The position numbers and the translations under genes were made by a program. Below, piece by piece: positions 12,656 through 20,732 of a DNA stretch of 24,702 nt (its first letter is position 1; the number at the start of each line of letters is the position of its first letter). The notes beneath the pieces were generated by a model. It was not told the DNA's origin. It worked only from the letters and a program-made list of their open reading frames with translations, and made no database searches. Origin of the DNA: a virus; the IMG/VR virus record IMGVR_UViG_3300002493_000001, positions 1-24,702 of that record, one strand, 5' to 3'.

Positions 12656-13387
12656 ATGCCATACGTGGATCATCAGCACGTGAACGCTTTTGGAGGCTTG
12701 TACACGAGCGCGAGTTTTGCCGACGAATTCCAAGCGAAGACTTACAAAGGTTTGCCACACTATACAGTTGTGGCGGGGCGAAAAAAGTTAGCTACCGCTT
12801 CGATCGCTGGTATCCTTGATTCGACGACGACAATCACGAACGCTATCACGCACTCGGCGATGACAAGCGTGACCGTTGGTGGCGCAGGAAAAGCGGTCGA
12901 AGGAGTTTTGACGTCTCTAACTTTGTCAGGTAAGAAAGCGGATGTGATAAACTTCTCGCTTGAGGTCAAAGGCAAGACCGCAACACCACCAAGTTCAACA
13001 CCAGCTCCTGGCACGCTCGCGATGCTCGAGGATGCAACAATCACAGTCGGGTCGAACCAACTTAGCGTGCTTGAATTCAATTTGAACGCGAGCTGGGATG
13101 TTGAATTCATCTGGGGCGCGGACGTTTACCCAACCGTGGCGGACACGATTTTCAAATCTTTTGATGGCACACTGAGCGTGAAACTGAACGCGACTCCGGG
13201 CCTCTCCAACACGCTTTCGGAGGTGTCCTTCTCAATCTCCATCGCTCTTGGCGCAAATAAAACATTGTCAATCACGGGTAAAGCGTATGAGACAACGCAA
13301 ACAGCTGAAGACACGCCAGACGAGTTCTACGCAACGACAAGAGAGTTTACAATCTCCGAATTGACGATTCAAACCATGACAGAATGA
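12656..13387 (+). CDS. major tail (tube) protein (243 aa)
   Basis: Predicted subunit of the tail tube. Strongly beta-rich, Thr/Ser-rich sequence with repeated amphipathic strands (SVTVGGAGKAVEGVLTSLTLSG, DVINFSLEVKGKT, LSVLEFNLNASWDVEFIWGAD, SEVSFSISIALGANKTLSITGKAY), a Pro/Ser linker near 112-120 and an acidic C-terminus. It lies just before the frameshifted chaperone gene and the tape measure, the standard siphovirus order. No sheath gene accompanies it. Confidence 0.68.
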   Translation: MPYVDHQHVNAFGGLYTSASFADEFQAKTYKGLPHYTVVAGRKKLATASIAGILDSTTTITNAITHSAMTSVTVGGAGKAVEGVLTSLTLSGKKADVINFSLEVKGKTATPPSSTPAPGTLAMLEDATITVGSNQLSVLEFNLNASWDVEFIWGADVYPTVADTIFKSFDGTLSVKLNATPGLSNTLSEVSFSISIALGANKTLSITGKAYETTQTAEDTPDEFYATTREFTISELTIQTMTE

Positions 13388-13397
13388 AGGTGACAGC

Positions 13398-13829
13398 ATG
13401 CAGACCGCGACGATAGAAATTCCTTTTGTGCAAGCAGGGAAGATCCACAAACTTTCATTGAAGTTGAGAGCTCTCAAAACGGGAGAATTCATTGAGTTTG
13501 CGACGCGACATCCCATCGCGTTCGGTTGGCTCTCTGGTTTGGGCTCTAACTTGATTCAAAAAACCCTGAAGGACGGCAAAGAGATTGTAGACGAAAGCGA
13601 AGTTGAAGCCGTTTTTGAACTCGTCAAGCCCACAATTGTTGAATTCACGATTGATTCGGAACCGCAGGACCTAAGTAAGTTCGACACGCTACCAAGCGTC
13701 GTCCAAGTTGCCATTATTGCGCAATTCAAGTTGTTCAATTTTGTCGCACAAGGCGATATTGATTTTTTCGAAGAAATCCTGTCCTATTCCGTGCAATCTC
13801 TAATCTCGTCAGAACCTCGAGTTATTTGA
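13398..13829 (+). CDS. tail assembly chaperone, short form (143 aa)
   Basis: Zero-frame product of the gene between tail tube and tape measure, the position of lambda G. N-terminal 40 residues are beta (TATIEIPFVQAGKIHKLSLKL); the remainder is helical and acidic (EIVDESEVEAVFELVKPTIVEF, SVVQVAIIAQFKLFNFV). Expected to coat the tape measure protein during tail assembly and be absent from the mature virion. ATG 13398 follows GAAGGTGACAGC. A T-TTT-TTC slippery heptamer near the end gives a longer form (separate entry). Confidence 0.72.
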   Translation: MQTATIEIPFVQAGKIHKLSLKLRALKTGEFIEFATRHPIAFGWLSGLGSNLIQKTLKDGKEIVDESEVEAVFELVKPTIVEFTIDSEPQDLSKFDTLPSVVQVAIIAQFKLFNFVAQGDIDFFEEILSYSVQSLISSEPRVI

Positions 13830-13897
13830 ACGCAGATAGCGATCTCAAAACCGTTTTGCTCCTCCTCACGCTGGGAGGCGAAATAGATGGCAGATGA
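13398..13897 (+). CDS. tail assembly chaperone, -1 frameshift extended form (166 aa)
   Basis: If ribosomes slip back one base at T TTT TTC (13763-13769), translation continues for 42 codons beginning RRNPVLFRAISNLV and ending DLKTVLLLLTLGGEIDGR, stopping at TGA 13895-13897, 8 bases into the tape measure gene. The -1 frame has a stop (TGA 13760-13762) directly before the slip site and no ATG or GTG within the extension, so it can be expressed practically only by frameshifting. This is the lambda G-GT strategy: the extension recruits the tape measure or tail tube protein. No downstream stimulator structure is obvious. Confidence 0.65.
13763..13769 (+). promoter_or_regulatory. -1 programmed frameshift slippery site T TTT TTC
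   Basis: In the zero frame the codons read GAT TTT TTC, so the heptamer T TTT TTC satisfies X XXY YYZ. It lies about 60 bases before the zero-frame stop and opens a -1 frame that runs up to the start of the tape measure gene. Confidence 0.65.
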
Positions 13898-15725
13898 CAA
13901 AGTTAGAATCCTCATCGAGGCTGAAGATAAAGCGTCCTCGGCTTTGAAAGAAGTCGCCAATAACGCCGAGCGAACCGCCGAAGCTGTGACCGCCGCGGGA
14001 AGGAAAAGCGCGCGGGGGCTCGGTTGGGACGAACTAAGAAATGACTTAAACAAGGTGTCAAACACCTTCTTGGGCTTAGGCGCTGCGGCGACAGGGATTG
14101 CGGGAGTCGTCACGGCGATAGGCTTGGACCTCAACAAAGCGATCGCGGAAGCTGGTACGGTCGCAGGCTTCACGGCTGATAAATTCAAGGATCTTGAGAT
14201 GGTCGCGCGCGATATTAGCAAGAGCCTGCCGTTGAGTGCTACCGAAGTGGCGCAAGGCATGGCGGTTCTCGCGTCTGAAGGCGTGAAGGGCGTTGACGTG
14301 ATCAAGATGATCCCCTCGATCGCAGAGCTCGCGGCTGGCTCAATGAAAAATGTTGGCGACATCGCTAATTACGTTTCCAACACGATGTCGCGTTTCGGCT
14401 TGAGCGTCGAAGAAACACAGAAAGTTGTTGATGTATTCGCATATGTTTCGAATGAACTTGGCGTGAACATAGACAAGTTAGGCACGGGTCTTTTGGCAGT
14501 TGGAAGAATGGCGAAAGAAGCGGGATTGAGTTTCGAAGAAACTGCGGCGGCGTTAGCATTGTTGAACCAAGCGGGAATAGAGTCAAGCCAAGCGGCGATG
14601 AGTCTGCGAATGATCATTGGCGGGCTAGTGACGCCAAGCAAGGTCGCAGCGGAATCCATTAAAGCTCTTGGCTTGTCACTCGAACAGTTAGACCCAACAA
14701 AACATACTTTGGGTGAAATAGTCACGGCCTTGGCGAACGCAAATGCGTCGTTTCAGGATCTCGCTTACATTGTTGGAGACCGCGCCGCAGCGGCTCTGAA
14801 AGTACTCATAGACAACGCATCCCGCGTGGACGAACTCACGACGAGTTTTCAAAACGCTTCAGGCGAAGCGAAAAAGCTTGCAGACGAGATGGCGAAAACT
14901 CCGTATGCTCAATATCAAATGGCGCTTACCTCCCTTAAAGAGATGGCGTATTCGATCTTTCCCGCAGTATTTGAAGCGCTAAAAACTGTTTTGAAACCGC
15001 TTCAGGATCTTGTGAACTGGTTTAATTCGCTACCTGAAGGAGTCCAAAACGCAATCGCGAAGTTGGTTGTTTTTGGTGGCGTTGGGTTAACCGCAGCTGG
15101 TGCAATCGGCAAACTCGTTGTCGGGGTTAGCGATGCGATAGAGATCTTCAAAAAGTTCATCGCGCTCGACGTGCCTGTGATTCTGTCCAAGATCGCTTCG
15201 GGCTTTTCGATGCTCCCTGACCTTGCCGTGAAAGCGGCGCACGCTATTCAAACAGCTTTTGCTGCGGCTGGCGCAACGATTGCGACCGTTGCGGGAGTCG
15301 TGGGGCTGTTGATTTTTGACCTTTACAAAGCGATCGAGCTTGTGAAAATACTCGTGGACCTGTTCAAAATAAAGAAAGAGACAAAGCGCATAGAAACTGA
15401 GACTCGTATGGCAGAGACGGCGAATGAAGTTTTGCGCTATCTCACAACAACTGCGCCAGCTGAGATTGATAGACTCCGTCTCATGGCGCAAGAGCTTGTG
15501 GCGTATGGAAGAGCGAGAACGATTCCAGAAGCGATAACGCAGATAGCGGCAACGGGGGCAGGAGCTTTAGCGATCCCGAGGGAAATACGAGAACGTGCGG
15601 AAAGAGTCGTGAGGGAATACAAGATCCGCGTGGACATCTCCGACTTCGACGCAGAATGGCGCAAGGCTGGCGAAAATTTGAAACGCTCGATCTTGACAGA
15701 AATATTTGAAGGAGCGCGGCCATGA
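13887..15725 (+). CDS. tape measure protein (612 aa)
   Basis: Longest gene in the window and in the usual place after the tail chaperone. It sets tail length and is ejected with DNA. The N-terminal 60 residues are a charged coiled coil; residues about 80-330 match the TP901-type tape measure domain (SLPLSATEVAQGMAVLASEG ... AGLSFEETAAALALLNQAG ... SQAAMSLRMIIGGL). Hydrophobic segments at about 390-415 and 450-485 probably contact the host membrane. The end is charged and beta-rich. At roughly 1.5 angstrom per residue the tail would be about 90 nm, short for a siphovirus. GGGAGGCG precedes the ATG. Confidence 0.9.
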   Translation: MADDKVRILIEAEDKASSALKEVANNAERTAEAVTAAGRKSARGLGWDELRNDLNKVSNTFLGLGAAATGIAGVVTAIGLDLNKAIAEAGTVAGFTADKFKDLEMVARDISKSLPLSATEVAQGMAVLASEGVKGVDVIKMIPSIAELAAGSMKNVGDIANYVSNTMSRFGLSVEETQKVVDVFAYVSNELGVNIDKLGTGLLAVGRMAKEAGLSFEETAAALALLNQAGIESSQAAMSLRMIIGGLVTPSKVAAESIKALGLSLEQLDPTKHTLGEIVTALANANASFQDLAYIVGDRAAAALKVLIDNASRVDELTTSFQNASGEAKKLADEMAKTPYAQYQMALTSLKEMAYSIFPAVFEALKTVLKPLQDLVNWFNSLPEGVQNAIAKLVVFGGVGLTAAGAIGKLVVGVSDAIEIFKKFIALDVPVILSKIASGFSMLPDLAVKAAHAIQTAFAAAGATIATVAGVVGLLIFDLYKAIELVKILVDLFKIKKETKRIETETRMAETANEVLRYLTTTAPAEIDRLRLMAQELVAYGRARTIPEAITQIAATGAGALAIPREIRERAERVVREYKIRVDISDFDAEWRKAGENLKRSILTEIFEGARP

Positions 15726-16939
15726 GGCAATACGAGTATGAAATGAAGATCGAATCAACCGAGTTTGTTGGACGAATCACAACAACTGAGGACCGCGAAG
15801 TGGGTTCCCAGGTTTCGCTCACGCTTGGTAGCGTCACGATACAGGGAAAGATAATTCGAAAAAGATCCACGTGGTTCGGCGTCAAAGGCTCTGTGAAAGC
15901 GTTTCAGAATGTGTATGATTTTGTCTACACTAATCCTGTTTTTGAAGAGAAATTCTTCCGCTTTGCTCCGTTTGCGAACCTGCAAGCGCTCGCCAACGAA
16001 TCGCTGATCATAATTGAAAACGTACCTGAAACAGAAGACCCATTCGTCGTGAACTTTTCTGGCACGGTGCGTGAATTCGTTCAATACATCGCAGAATTGG
16101 CTGGCAGAAGCTGGTATATGGTAGACGCGAACACTGTTAGACTCTTCGAACTAACGCATCACACCATTTCAGTACCCGAATCGGCTCTCTTTGCGGAGTT
16201 AGAAACAGGATCGTTTAGCTACGAGATCTTCAACGGCTACAAGTACAAGTACAGCTACAAAACTTCGGTTCTCAAAGATCACGAGATTTACCTAACAGAC
16301 AGAGACCGTTTGCGCGCCATCATCGGCAAACCATTCGAAGCAGGCGAAAACAAGTATGTGTCGATCTATCTCGAATACGCCGAATATCTGCCATACAGCG
16401 AAATAAATGAGGTCTACAGCGTTTCATCCTATTTGTCTGGCTTTATTAGAGGAATAACAGAGGACACGACACCAGGACGCAAAGAATGGGGCTACAGCGC
16501 GGAAGATAACCGCGTAATAAACTTAAAATTCAGGCTCGTCTTGCCATACGATTCTGAATCTCCAGAACCCGCGCGCGTTGTGTTCGAGCAAGCGTGCCAG
16601 GTTCTTGGAATTGATCGCGCTTTTCGTCTGACTCCAGACTTTTCTGTGTCTCTCAATGTTAGCTACACGCTCACAGGCACGTACACCCACGGTAACGAAC
16701 CTTACCTTGAAGTCGATGTGAGCCACGTGCCAGCCCCTTTTAGACACAATTACGCGAGTTATATGCTCTTTTGGAACGGAGCTTTGACAAAGTTAACCTA
16801 CGCTAAGGAATTCAGAGGAGACGAAATAAATTCGATTCCGACCCTCGGACCGAGCGAGAACGGTATCGTGCAAGCTGTGCGGATAGGCTATGACGAACTG
16901 ACAGAAGTCGCAGAAGCTGAAATTGAGGTGATCGGATGA
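15722..16939 (+). CDS. putative tail hub/distal tail protein (405 aa)
   Basis: Immediately after the tape measure, where hub or distal tail proteins lie. The N-terminal 100 residues read as a beta domain (EYEMKIESTEFVGRITT, QVSLTLGSVTIQGKIIRKR) and the middle has VNFSGTVREFVQYIAELAGRSWYMVDANTVRLFEL, similar in style to gpD/gp27-like hub domains where a helix is followed by a strand that evaluates a coordinate. The C-terminal third is beta-rich with YTLTGTYTHGNEPYLEVDVS. ATGA-type overlaps on both sides. No exact family recognised. Confidence 0.5.
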   Translation: MRQYEYEMKIESTEFVGRITTTEDREVGSQVSLTLGSVTIQGKIIRKRSTWFGVKGSVKAFQNVYDFVYTNPVFEEKFFRFAPFANLQALANESLIIIENVPETEDPFVVNFSGTVREFVQYIAELAGRSWYMVDANTVRLFELTHHTISVPESALFAELETGSFSYEIFNGYKYKYSYKTSVLKDHEIYLTDRDRLRAIIGKPFEAGENKYVSIYLEYAEYLPYSEINEVYSVSSYLSGFIRGITEDTTPGRKEWGYSAEDNRVINLKFRLVLPYDSESPEPARVVFEQACQVLGIDRAFRLTPDFSVSLNVSYTLTGTYTHGNEPYLEVDVSHVPAPFRHNYASYMLFWNGALTKLTYAKEFRGDEINSIPTLGPSENGIVQAVRIGYDELTEVAEAEIEVIG

Positions 16940-17163
16940 GACAGTTAAAACGCGGAGTAGGAAAGAAACTGCGCGAGTCCCAAGCGACTGTGATTGTCTC
17001 GGGGCATATAGCTGGAATATACCAGATTCAGGGACTTTCGGCTTACTGGGCACAAATAGAGTTAGACGACGGCACAACGGCGACCGTCCCTGCGACGCGG
17101 TGGATGCGAAAAGGTATGCGTGTGGTCGCGCTGAGAAAAGGTTCTGAGGTGCTTTTAACATGA
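16936..17163 (+). CDS. small beta-barrel-like tail protein (75 aa)
   Basis: Overlaps the preceding gene (ATGA) and the next one (ATG 17160). After a basic start (MRQLKRGVGKKLRESQ) it alternates strands: ATVIVSGHIAGIYQIQG, YWAQIELDDGTTATVPAT, GMRVVALRKGSEVLL. The strand-turn-strand pattern with a DDGTTATV hairpin resembles a small OB or SH3-like barrel. It may be a spike or hub component, judged by position only. Confidence 0.6.
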   Translation: MRQLKRGVGKKLRESQATVIVSGHIAGIYQIQGLSAYWAQIELDDGTTATVPATRWMRKGMRVVALRKGSEVLLT

Positions 17164-18386
17164 TGAGACGCGATCCAATTGAACGCGTGATTGAAAGGTA
17201 TCGAAATGAAATAGACATCATCCCTCTTGAACGATTCGTCACAGACGCGCAAGGAAGGCGCTGGGCAGAGGTTTCCTACAACGGCGAAAGTTGCTACCTA
17301 CCCGCCACAAAAGATTATTCGCTCGGTCAAAGATTGTTGTTTGGACCAGGCATGAACGTTGTTCCTCTCGTCGAAAAACTTTTCTATAAAGGGACTCCGA
17401 ACGTCATTGTTAGCCTCGAAGCGCCAGCTGTGTTGGAGATCCCGACGACTGAGATTCATGTGACAATGTTAGAACCGCGGGTTGTTATCCCTTACGCGAT
17501 AAATGGCCTCATATGCGCCTTCCGTGGAGTGAAATATGGGTGGTTTTATGGGCTTTACTTTGGCGGAGACTATCTGGAAGCGTTCGGCCTCATCGGCGCG
17601 TCGTTTTCGGCTGTGTCTATTAGTGCTGGCGAAAAGTACGTGTGCGTGCGTACTAATAAGGGTGTAAGTGTTTTTGAAATCGTTTACGACTCAGAGTACG
17701 GTCCATACTTGCAAAAAGTGTCATTCAACGCTTTGCACAGGCTCCTTTTCGCGGAACCCGACATACCTCACATAGATATTGAAAACTCACAATCGTTTAT
17801 GGTCGTGGCGAAGTACGACACGTTCATAGAAAACATGGTTGAAATGAAGATTTTTAGGTCTGATGGTTCGAGCGTGGCGGAAACGATCGCGACAGTGACG
17901 CTTATAAGGGGGCCAGTGGCGGGAATAGTTTCTGTATCAGGACCAGCGAAACAAGTTTGGATTGCAGAAACACTGATAAGCGACACTCGGTTACTTGCTT
18001 ATGTTCCAGATGAGGACACGCTGGCTCTGCAAGCGTTTTTCGACGCTACTGGCGCGCGCTTCTTCGTGCCAAAAGTGAACAAAATTGGCGTTTTCAACAC
18101 CCAAGGCGAACAAGAAGCTGAAATCCTCTATGACATTCCCAATGCCATACAAGGAGACACAATGGCGAAGATCCCAGGCGTGTTCGTTTTAGAGCAACAG
18201 TATTTGATAGGAAGTTTGACTGAAAATCTCGGACATTTGTACGCGTTCTTCTGCGACCGCGCTTTGAATGTTAGCAACTACACAGAAATTGAGTGCTATG
18301 ATTATTTGGGAACCTATTCGGCGTGGCCAGCGCATACGCTGTTACAAGTTCGACCGTGGCAAAGGTTTTGTTTTCTACCAAAGTGA
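17160..18386 (+). CDS. putative tail tip/beta-propeller-like protein, N-terminal part (408 aa)
   Basis: Unrecognised beta-rich protein. From residue 120 it shows repeated four-strand-like units ending in short V-x-V-F or I-x-V-F strands with G/D turns (KGVSVFEIVYDS, VEMKIFRSDGSS, KIGVFNTQGEQ), a propeller-like rhythm. The N-terminal 100 residues form a separate domain. Its last 30-35 residues (after ECYDYLGTYSAWPAHTLL) look less like the rest, while the +1 frame over the same bases gives a more native-looking strand sequence that runs on into the next gene. It may therefore be the N-terminal part of a longer protein cut by a frame change near 18340. Confidence 0.55.
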   Translation: MMRRDPIERVIERYRNEIDIIPLERFVTDAQGRRWAEVSYNGESCYLPATKDYSLGQRLLFGPGMNVVPLVEKLFYKGTPNVIVSLEAPAVLEIPTTEIHVTMLEPRVVIPYAINGLICAFRGVKYGWFYGLYFGGDYLEAFGLIGASFSAVSISAGEKYVCVRTNKGVSVFEIVYDSEYGPYLQKVSFNALHRLLFAEPDIPHIDIENSQSFMVVAKYDTFIENMVEMKIFRSDGSSVAETIATVTLIRGPVAGIVSVSGPAKQVWIAETLISDTRLLAYVPDEDTLALQAFFDATGARFFVPKVNKIGVFNTQGEQEAEILYDIPNAIQGDTMAKIPGVFVLEQQYLIGSLTENLGHLYAFFCDRALNVSNYTEIECYDYLGTYSAWPAHTLLQVRPWQRFCFLPK

Positions 18387-18396
18387 GGTGGAATTT

Positions 18397-19008
18397 GTGG
18401 GAGCGGATTACACGCCGTTAGGTTTGTGGGTAATCGGACAATTCCTAAACGGTCCTGTTATCGACGTTGATTTTTACAAGGAAAACAACGTTTCAAAATT
18501 TAGAGCGATTATCATCAAAAAAGGCACGTACCGTGCCGGGTATGGGATCTTGTTCCCACAATACACGAGCATGGGGGCGCTAACTTCTTCAGCTGACCCT
18601 ATCTTTAATTGGAGCTATGGAAACACTTTCATTAATAGGATTTGGTCGGGTCTGTTTCTCACTCCTTCCGAGTTTTTTCCAGTGGTCAATTTGGGAATAG
18701 CGCCGACAAAGAACGTATCTAATTTAGTGGCGTATCGTTTTCGATTCTATAACACTCTTTATTACGTTGTTTCGGGTCCTGAAACGCGTTTCGTGCAAGC
18801 TGTGAATGGGAATTTCACAAACTGCACGATTGAACAAACGGTGGATTGCGCTCCAAGTTTGTCGCTCTCTTCAGGGATATTGACTGTCACTTACAACGTT
18901 TCGATTCCTTTTCGTTGCATAAAAGGGAGTATTTTGCGTTTGAAGTTGAAGCATAATCTCCGGTTCTTTACCACGTCGGCGTCAACAACGTATGATCTAT
19001 TATTATGA
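18397..19008 (+). CDS. putative tail tip protein, possibly continuation of the preceding gene (203 aa)
   Basis: Beta- and aromatic-rich, Cys-containing protein (LWVIGQFLNGPVIDVDFY, FRAIIIKKGTYRAGYGIL, CTIEQTVDCAPSLSLSSGILTVTYNVSIPFRC). As an independent gene it would start at GTG 18397, six bases after a GAGGTG that overlaps the upstream stop, a layout common in this genome. But the open frame extends back to about 18268 and its upstream part (CYKFDRGKGFVFYQSEVEF) reads like real protein. So it may instead be the C-terminal part of one ~615-residue protein with the 17160-18386 gene. Family not recognised; receptor-binding or tip function is inferred from position. Confidence 0.5.
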   Translation: MGADYTPLGLWVIGQFLNGPVIDVDFYKENNVSKFRAIIIKKGTYRAGYGILFPQYTSMGALTSSADPIFNWSYGNTFINRIWSGLFLTPSEFFPVVNLGIAPTKNVSNLVAYRFRFYNTLYYVVSGPETRFVQAVNGNFTNCTIEQTVDCAPSLSLSSGILTVTYNVSIPFRCIKGSILRLKLKHNLRFFTTSASTTYDLLL

Positions 19009-19020
19009 GGAGGAGTTAAG

Positions 19021-20055
19021 ATGCAAATTGGGGACTATAACGCGATTCGGACGCTTTCATCACATACGAATGCGTTTGTCTTTGTGAGATCCGCTTCAAA
19101 TGTGTTAGCTTTATGGAATGCGATACGCCAAATTGGTTTGAAGGTCGGAGTGTTCGCGCATTCTGGATTAAACATAACTGATTGGGGTTACGCGGTTGAA
19201 GGGAATCTTTTGCTAAGTCCGCTTAGTCACATTTTGCGTGACGTGTCTAACACTGGTTTTGTTGACTTCATTTATTTCACGCGCCAAGATGGTTCCATTT
19301 GCGATATCCAATATGTAGGCTTTCCGCGGGACAAACTTTACCCGAGCGATATCACGTCAACGTTCCCAGAATTTTGTTTTAACAAGTATGCGATTTACTA
19401 CGCAGAATACGAAGGCGGATACACTTTCACCAGTCAGGTTCCTGGCGAGTTTCGGCAGAGAAAGTCCGAAACGGTGACACAAAACTATGTTAGAGAGTAT
19501 TTCCGCAGCGGTGCCGAACCGGTGTCGCAAATGCCGAGCATCGACGAAGTGCACCCACCGGCTCGCGAGATAAATGGGCAAATACGAGAAAGAACCGCGT
19601 GGGGGATAGCTTATCCCGCGCTTGTCCTCGGTCAGGGTTCTAACACAGTGACACCACACTACAGAATTTCAGCTTTTCAAGCAGGGTTAGATTCGATCAG
19701 ACCGCGCACGAGCGCGCTTCAATACACGTTCTTTGTGCGTGATTCGAGGATGCATAGCAATTTGAAAAAATTCCGCCTCTATGACGCAAAATTTGCCATT
19801 TTTGAGCCAGGTTATATCGCGATAGCGATCAACAACTTGTTAGTTGAATTTAATCCGCCTTCTTTAGGCTCATACGTGGACGTGAATTTGTCGAATATAA
19901 CTCCGCAAGCAATTGAAGCGCCAGATGGGTTTCAATATTTCGGTCTTGTGCTTGCGCTTGAAGCAAGTCCCTTGACTGGATATTCGGGGCGCGTCGTGGC
20001 GGAAATAGATTTAGGGACGACGACGATTCCCGTGGTCGATCAAAGTCCTTTCTGA
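19021..20055 (+). CDS. hypothetical tail tip/fibre protein (344 aa)
   Basis: Starts at ATG 19021 after GGAGGAGTTAAG. The N-terminal half contains alternating short strands and helices with many aromatics (VFVRSASNVLALWNAIRQIG, LKVGVFAHSGLN, YAIYYAEYEGGYTFTSQ); a basic/charged middle (GEFRQRKSETVTQNYVREYF, near 142-161) may form a hinge; the C-terminal half is beta-rich (YIAIAINNLLVEFNPPS, GRVVAEIDLGTTTIPVV). No family recognised. Placement between tip-like genes and a conserved structural protein suggests a receptor-binding or fibre component. Confidence 0.5.
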   Translation: MQIGDYNAIRTLSSHTNAFVFVRSASNVLALWNAIRQIGLKVGVFAHSGLNITDWGYAVEGNLLLSPLSHILRDVSNTGFVDFIYFTRQDGSICDIQYVGFPRDKLYPSDITSTFPEFCFNKYAIYYAEYEGGYTFTSQVPGEFRQRKSETVTQNYVREYFRSGAEPVSQMPSIDEVHPPAREINGQIRERTAWGIAYPALVLGQGSNTVTPHYRISAFQAGLDSIRPRTSALQYTFFVRDSRMHSNLKKFRLYDAKFAIFEPGYIAIAINNLLVEFNPPSLGSYVDVNLSNITPQAIEAPDGFQYFGLVLALEASPLTGYSGRVVAEIDLGTTTIPVVDQSPF

Positions 20056-20103
20056 AGGAGGTGACGCTGATGCTTTTCAAGAAAGACCGAGGAGGTGTTT
20101 TGA

Positions 20104-20547
20104 ATGCCAGTAACGGCGAAAGCATATGGACAGTTCCCAAAACTTGCGTTGTCCACGCACCCTGTGGATTTGTTAAACGACCCTATCAAAGTTATGCTTC
20201 TCGCACACACTTACACGCCAGACCAAGACAACCACAAGTTTCTTTCTGACGTAGTAAGCCACGAAATCACAGGGGAAGGCTACACAGCCGGCGGGCAAGC
20301 TTTGGCGAACAAGACGCTAACATACGACGCGGCGAACAATTACACGATTTTCGACGCGGACGACGTGTCTTGGCCAAACGCGACGATCACGGCACGATAT
20401 GCGGTCCTATATGCGGATATTGGCACGTCCGCAGACGAGAAGCCCTTGCTCGGATACGTCGATTTTGGACAAAACAAAAGTTCAGAAAATGGCGAGTTCA
20501 CGATCATCTGGAACCAAGCTGGTATCATGCGCTTCTCAACTCCGTGA
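20104..20547 (+). CDS. conserved phage structural protein (147 aa)
   Basis: Member of a widespread, unnamed phage family recognised by its ordered phrases: DPIKVMLLAHTYTPDQDNH near 26-44, VSHEITGEGYTAGG near 50-63, LTYDAANNYTIFDADDVSWPNATITARYAVLYAD near 71-104, and PLLGYVDFGQNKSSENGEFTI near 114-134. The family is generally found among late structural genes, close to tail fibre or tip genes; exact role is not established. All-beta. ATG 20104 follows GAGGAGGTGTTTTGA. A second strong ribosome binding site (AAGGAGGTGA at 20056-20065) lies upstream before a short overlapping frame. Confidence 0.75.
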   Translation: MPVTAKAYGQFPKLALSTHPVDLLNDPIKVMLLAHTYTPDQDNHKFLSDVVSHEITGEGYTAGGQALANKTLTYDAANNYTIFDADDVSWPNATITARYAVLYADIGTSADEKPLLGYVDFGQNKSSENGEFTIIWNQAGIMRFSTP

Positions 20548-20561
20548 AGGAGTGAGGAGGA

Positions 20562-20732
20562 ATGATCAATCTTAGTGCAAGAAACTTTTCTCAGACTAAA
20601 CTTGCTCAAAGACAACAAATACGCCAATTCAACGCGGATATGAAACAAGCTATCGCGCGCGCAAAGACTCTTGAGGAGTTGAAACAACTTCGAGAAACTA
20701 TCTTTCAAGCGACTACTGAGGTGATCGCATGA
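20562..20732 (+). CDS. hypothetical small helical protein (56 aa)
   Basis: A short gene of 56 codons starting MINLSARNFSQTKLAQRQQI and ending RETIFQATTEVIA, nearly all helix-forming, with heptad-like spacing in KTLEELKQLRETIFQ. GAGTGAGGAGGA precedes ATG 20562, and its TGA overlaps the next ATG (ATGA at 20729), so it is translationally coupled to the phosphoesterase gene. No family recognised; it may be a small chaperone or accessory factor. Confidence 0.65.
   Translation: MINLSARNFSQTKLAQRQQIRQFNADMKQAIARAKTLEELKQLRETIFQATTEVIA

Noticed and set aside
12656-13387. contractile-tail tube or sheath
   Set aside because: Only one tail protein of this kind precedes the chaperone and no long sheath-like gene exists, so a non-contractile tail is preferred.
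13784-14362. 192-residue minus-strand frame opposite the tape measure
   Set aside because: Low-complexity Ala/Ser/Pro shadow; the plus strand holds a clear tape measure domain.
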